A DNA stretch of 64,000 nucleotides from Myrmaecium sp. VS I D KN 1 (taxonomy: Eukaryota > Ascomycota > Dothideomycetes > Valsariales > Valsariaceae), in assembly GCA_019775845.1 (NCBI GenBank), contig JADQAV010000003.1, positions 1-64,000 of the forward strand. The letters run 5' to 3'. Shown piece after piece: positions 59,050-64,000 of this stretch (positions within the stretch are counted from its first letter, which is position 1; each line of letters begins with the position of its first letter). A program made the translations under genes and the position numbers. A model generated the notes under the pieces. It saw only the letters and a list, made by a program, of their open reading frames with translations. It had not been told where the DNA came from and did no database searches.

Positions 59050-60833
59050 GTGTTCCAGTTCAACTTCGTTCTTGGCTGGATGTGTGTCGAAATATTTAAA
59101 CCTTCTTATCTATCCGGTCACGTTGGCGGGAACTTACTTCTGCGTTGCCGTCACTTTTGCTCAATTCGTCTCCTCTGCGTCTGGTTGGCCGCTTCCGAAC
59201 GCCTTGTAGTAACATAATTTTCCTTGATTCTTCCTTTCCTCTTTTATCTCACTACCTCGCTTTCACATCGTTATATCGGAAAGGAATACCGCGGGGAACC
59301 AAAAAACAAGGGCGGGTCTGTCTGTCTGTTTTCCATTTTCTTTTTTTGGCGTTCTTGAGGCGGGAGTACCCATATTTCCAACGGAGGAGGGAGGGTGAGG
59401 AAAATCAAACCCAAATCTCTTTTTTCCCGAATCCGGAGATTCCTTGCTTGTTCAACGGTGGATTCTTCTTTTTTTCTTCACTTTCCATCTCCTCTTCGCT
59501 TCCTGATCTTCATTCATTCCATAGTAGCCGATACGAAGAAGAACGGAAACGAGAAACATCTTCCCATGTGGACCTCTGTGGATCTTCTTTTTTTTCTTTT
59601 TCCCCCTTCTTTCTCTCTTGCTCGGTCGGCGCTTTCGGCTTTCGTGCCAGATTCTTTCCACACCTTGCGTTCCGGGTCCGCGTTTATCGGCACCGTGTCG
59701 GCCCGGGGTTCCAAGGCCGCGGTGCGTGAACTCGCAGCTGACCGTCCGTCCGTGGGTCCGTCCGGTTCAATTGCTGGCTGGCATGACAAACCCTGAGAGA
59801 GAGGAGTGCTGGGAGGTGTATCGGTTTTCCAGGTTACCAGGTCCCGGGTTCCTGAGCGGGTGTTTTGGCGGGTCATCCCTTTGGTTTTGGCATAGGTAAT
59901 GTTTTCGCTTCGTCCCCGTCTGTCTGTATCCGCTTCGCGTCCTGCCTGTGGTTCGGCATGGGGTGTGTTTGGGACCTTCCTCCTTTTCCGCCATGCGCTG
60001 TATGTATGTATACTATGCGCTGTGGACGGAGTCTGATGTCAGGGGGAAGAGGGGGGGGGGGAGGGAGATTCGGTGTCTATCCTTCCTTCGATACTGTAAG
60101 GTAGGTATGACGACGACGGGACGTCAACGTTTTTGGGTGTATATGTGTATGTGTATGTGTATGTGTATGTGTAGCGGCAGGCGGAGTGATTGAGAAAAGA
60201 AAAAGGGGAATTGGATACTGTACCCTATAGAGTACGATACCTACTAGGTAGGTAAGGTAGACACCTACCTACCTACGTCTTCGGAGTGGGGGAGCCGGAG
60301 CACGCTCCGAACTGGAGAGGAAAAGGGGGTTTGGGTACCTAGGACGAGGTTTCACTTCTCCTGCCTCGCGCATTTACTCCCCTGTACATCTATATAGGTA
60401 TGACGGTGGCCGCGCACGTTATGGTGCGGCGGACTCCGTACTGCGTCAGAAAAGGAAAATGGTCTCGAGAGGACGTGAGAGGGAAAAGAGAAGGAGATTA
60501 TCGAGGGGGTGGGGGGGGCGGGGGGGCGGGACGGACCTTATCTCACCTATGTATAACGTTTTTAGGTACCTACCCCATCCTACGTAACGACGTAACTGCT
60601 CCTACTCTTATATACGGTACCTACTACCACATACTATTATACTAGGTACTACGTAGTAGTAGTAAGGTAGTACTTCCTTGCCCCCATCCCCGGGCGGCGG
60701 CTGCCCGGCTGCCCCCAGCTGCCCGGCCGGCCGGCCGGCCGACCGTCCGTCTGGAGCGAGCGATCGACGACTGGGTTTCCCTTATATAAGTAGGTACTAA
60801 GCTGGAGGTATTTAGTGTACCTACCTTACCAAC
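59050..60833. other. 3' flank of the bZIP gene
   Basis: 1.8 kb without a gene. T-rich at 59.2-59.6 kb, then a TATGTG microsatellite at about 60140-60172, several GGTACC/ACCTACCT words at 60.2-60.65 kb and a CCGG run near 60723-60741. It ends at the left terminus of the large TIR element. Confidence 0.6.
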
Positions 60834-62301
60834 CACGTGGCTGACAAAAAAAGGGGACCAGCGAAAAACACCGAAAAGTCACTAATTTCATAATAAGATA
60901 ACGCGCAAAGCTTAATACTATATAAATTATTATAGATAGGCTTATATATATATTCGAATAGCCTTAAATTACTAGCTTATTATCTTTCCTTAATTATTAA
61001 TATAGTTAAATAGTCTATCTAGTATAGTCTTTACCTAGGAGTTAATAGTTAATTACGGTAGCTCTCTCTATACCTTTTCTACTAATTATATAATTTTTTT
61101 ATTATACTAGTAAGGCTCTTACCGCGTATATTATTTAAGTTTTTACTAATATTTTTTAATTATAGAGAGATTAAGTAATTTTAGGTAATTTATATAGTAA
61201 TTAAAGCCTTTCTATTACTTAAACTATATAGCTCTTTTACCTATATAAGAGCTATTACTATCTTTTTTAAGGATATAGTAATATCTTATAATTCTATCGT
61301 CTTTTATCTTTAGTATTAACTCTAGCTATTCCTCGTCTTTAGCGAACTCTTCTACTATAAATAGTAGTATTTTATTAATATATATATTAATAGTTATCTT
61401 AATATTTATATTTAAATTAATAATATAGAAGATTAGCTTACTTTTATAATTCTAGCTAACTATTACCTAGGTATAAACGCAGCGTTACTCTTTATTTTAT
61501 AAAGCTTAAGAGCGTTAGTATTATATATAATACTTATTATATTATTAACCCCTCTATCTAATAATATTAAGCTTCCTCTAAAGGCTCCTACTAAAGTAGA
61601 CCTTATTTAAAAAGTATATATTCTTCGAGACTTACTAGAAGCGGCGCTTAATAAGTATCTTCTATATAAATTTAACTCTCTTCCTACGTATATTTATAGG
61701 TAGGAAGGGCTTTAGATATATAATATACTTATAATAGTCTAGCTCTTATATATAGCGTTAAATTATTACTTCTAAGATACTACCTCTTTAAGAATTAATA
61801 CTAGTAGTAGTAGTAAGCTTTTACTAAGTAATTAATCGGCCTTTAATATATTAATTATCTAAATACTCTTCTATTAGAGCTAGTTAATTATAAAGAAGTA
61901 TATAATAGCGGCTATAATAAGTAAAGCTACTATCTAGATAATTATAGCGGCGGCGAATACTCTTAACCCCCTTACTATTATTTTAGTAGGTATTTCTAGG
62001 CGTATATCGCTTACTAGCGGTCGGCACGACGTTAAAGAAGTTATAAATATCCTATTTAAATACCTGCTTATTTAGAAGGCCCTTATATTTAAGGAACGTA
62101 ATTATATTATAGATAGTAGCTTTTATTAGTATTATAATATACTTTTTACCCTTTCGAGGCTTAAGAATCGAATAGATAGGCGTTATTTACCTAGTTCGGC
62201 GTGTAATTCGTAGCATTAGTAGTGTTAGTGTTGATAATAGTGCTAGTAGTTTGGTGTTTTCAGGGCTTAACGCACGGTCCCCTTTTTTTGCAAGGTGCGT
62301 G
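60834..62301. mobile_element. RIP-mutated TIR element, 1.47 kb
   Basis: The termini at 60834-60859 and 62276-62301 are inverted repeats of 26 bp with 21 matches, including 15 uninterrupted matches at the inner end (CAAAAAAAGGGGACC). The interior is extremely A+T-rich: from 60961 to 62160 (1,200 nt) I count only three CpA/TpG (near 61480, 62024 and 62065), so RIP is close to saturation. The last ~110 nt are unaffected. No open frame survives. The TIR shares its design with the 222-bp element at 56.2 kb, and the left subterminal GCGAAA is common to both, suggesting the same family and orientation. The DNA-transposon class is inferred from the TIRs; the superfamily is unknown and a target-site duplication is not evident. 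Confidence 0.75.
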
Positions 62302-64000
62302 CTAACCTACGTTGGTACTTGCTATTGTACGGTTAGCTTTTACTGTAGGTAGATCATTCTTTTTTTTTATTTTCCTCAACGGTACGTACTATTTACCTGC
62401 CGCAGTTGGCGAGGGGGCGGTGAGGTGAGGTGAGGTATGTATGTTAGGTACAGTATGTAGGGAGGGAGGTGGATTGATGAGGCGGTGGGGAGAGAGGATC
62501 GTGCGGTTGTGTGGGAGTGTGCCGTATTGACGTGTTGCGGTATCCTACAATAGGACTTTGGCTCGGTGTTCGTCGTGGGCAGGTGATAGGGCACATTGAA
62601 GCAAAGGAGATGCGCGTCCTTTTCATGGTCCTGCTGCTACTGCTGCTGCTGCTGCGGCATCTGAAGATATGAAGGTATGGGTAGATGCGTAGGAGTGACG
62701 GCAACTGGTCCCACCGGCTATATGGGCCGCTTCCGCCGCTGTCACCGCCTCTGCCAGGTACCTACCCTACAGTGGGTACTCAGGACCTCATTGTGTGGAG
62801 TTGGACCAGTGGGGGTTTACCTCTGAATGCCAGATTGTTTTTATTAACATTCAGGATGTAGTTGAAGGAGTGACGAAGATGAAGTGAAGACATGGCTGGA
62901 ACACCTTTACTCCCGATGCCTTCGGCGTGGTAACATGCCGTTTATTTGTGCCCTCTGTAATCATCTTCAGTAGGCTCCCTGGTAATGGAAGGATGGATCG
63001 CATCCACCTGTAAGGTGAGCACTACGATTTACTAGTACCTCATGCAGTACCTATTCTGTATGTCCGTAGGTAGCTGAACGTTAGGTATCCACAGGTCCCT
63101 TCAAGATACTCCACCAGCTAGGCTTTTTCCTAACTGCATCCTGCTCCATTCCCCGACGATGATTCTGTGTGTGCCTTGTGGGCTGAAGGTCCGAGCCAGT
63201 CTATGTACTTTGTACCTCTGGTAACAGCTTGACAGGTCCGAGTTGATCCCCTGCTGCCCTACTGTATGTACTCCTACTCACAACAGAGGCACAAGACTGC
63301 ATCACCATAAGTACCTTATCGTATCCGACCTGTCGGCCTTGCGCTCGGCTTGATGCGAAGGGGGCCGCCAAGGATGTAAGGATGACCCTCCTGGCGTTTC
63401 AGCAGGGGATGATCTCATCCCTGCCGGCGGCATCCCAGCCACCACCGATTGCCATGATCCATTCAGTATGCGAGCGCAAGCGTCAGGTACCTGACTCCTG
63501 TGCCTTGTCGGCCTCACCGTACCGACCATAGCCGGGTGGGGCGGAAAGCCGCTTATGACGCGCGACTTCAGCTGTCAACGTGGAACTGAAAGTCGGTCTC
63601 CTCCGCGCGGTGTGAAATGCAGATTCCGGTGCGTGCGTGGTCAATTGCAGCAAGAAGAAGGTTCTTGCAGTGAATTGAACGGTTCGCCCGGTCCAGAAAC
63701 TCCCATTGTTGTATTTGTTTACCGCTCGCCGCCTGGCAACGGGCACGATCACTATGGAGTTACGTCCAGAAGGTTTGCAAGCAATCTGTGTGTTTTTAAA
63801 CGCCGCGCTTGTAGAGCTGGGCGGAGTATCCGGAGGACGTTGTACCTCTGTATTCCAGAGTACAGACGTACGGAGACACCCACCCAGCGCGCCCAGCCCG
63901 GCCGGCGGCAGACGAGATGGCGAGTGCTCCGCGTCGTGCGGGCTCATGATCTCATCATCCCAGCTGAAAGAGGCGGCCCATCTTGGCCGTTCCTGTCGAC
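62302..64000. other. Right-hand flank, no gene seen
   Basis: 1.7 kb of ordinary composition. It holds a CTG/CTACTG repeat near 62629-62655 and several GGTACC words (62757, 63485). The longest open frame (63483-63947, minus, 154 codons) has no recognisable motif. Confidence 0.5.

Noticed and set aside
63483-63947. 154-codon minus-strand frame
   Set aside because: No homology recognised and no supporting signals; left as intergenic.

Overview
The window is nuclear DNA of a filamentous ascomycete (Pezizomycotina). A Sordariomycete-like genome is my best guess, but I cannot name the species. The evidence is monocistronic genes with short introns (46-116 nt, CTRAY-type branch sites), CT-rich leaders, GC-rich coding sequence, fungal-specific protein families, and A+T-rich islands almost emptied of CpA/TpG, which is the mark of repeat-induced point mutation (RIP).

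Thirteen protein genes are supported; exon ends were worked out by hand. In order: a Q/P/Y-rich glycine-zipper protein (-); a single-pass membrane protein with a Thr/Ser-rich ectodomain (+); IBA57/CAF17 mitochondrial Fe-S factor (-); a 1,089-residue ADF-H + PH protein (+); TRAPP subunit TRS31 (+); a bestrophin-like anion channel (-); alpha-MPP/MAS2 (-); a DMA1-type FHA-RING E3 ligase (+). After an 11.8-kb tract with no gene come a conserved acidic protein of unknown function (+), LAS1 (+), RRP5 (-), a CDT2-like WD40 protein (+), a short Sec2-domain protein (-), an SSU1-like sulfite efflux pump (+) and an ATF/CREB-type bZIP factor (+). This makes fifteen entries: thirteen with a recognised family or domain plus two (the membrane protein and the acidic protein) described from sequence only.

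Layout: 1-0.8 kb RIP-mutated relic; 1-23 kb gene-dense; 23-35 kb gene-free, with microsatellites and a ~245-bp tandem duplication; 35-53 kb gene-dense again; 53-64 kb sparse, with the bZIP gene lying between two terminal-inverted-repeat (TIR) elements of one family (222 bp at 56.2 kb; 1,468 bp, RIP-mutated, at 60.8-62.3 kb).

Functional themes: LAS1 and RRP5 are convergent neighbours that both act in pre-rRNA processing. RRP5 shares a 615-bp divergent promoter with the CDT2-like gene, whose leader carries two ACGCG boxes and a nine-codon upstream ORF ending 2 nt before the start codon. IBA57 and MAS2 are mitochondrial. TRS31 and the Sec2-domain protein belong to Rab-GTPase activation. The bZIP gene has a perfect TGACGTCA (CRE) about 700 nt upstream of its start. 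I did not find a clearly new multi-gene system; the most unusual items are the TIR family, the regulatory arrangement of the CDT2-like gene, the GC-AG intron in RRP5 and the large gene-free tract.
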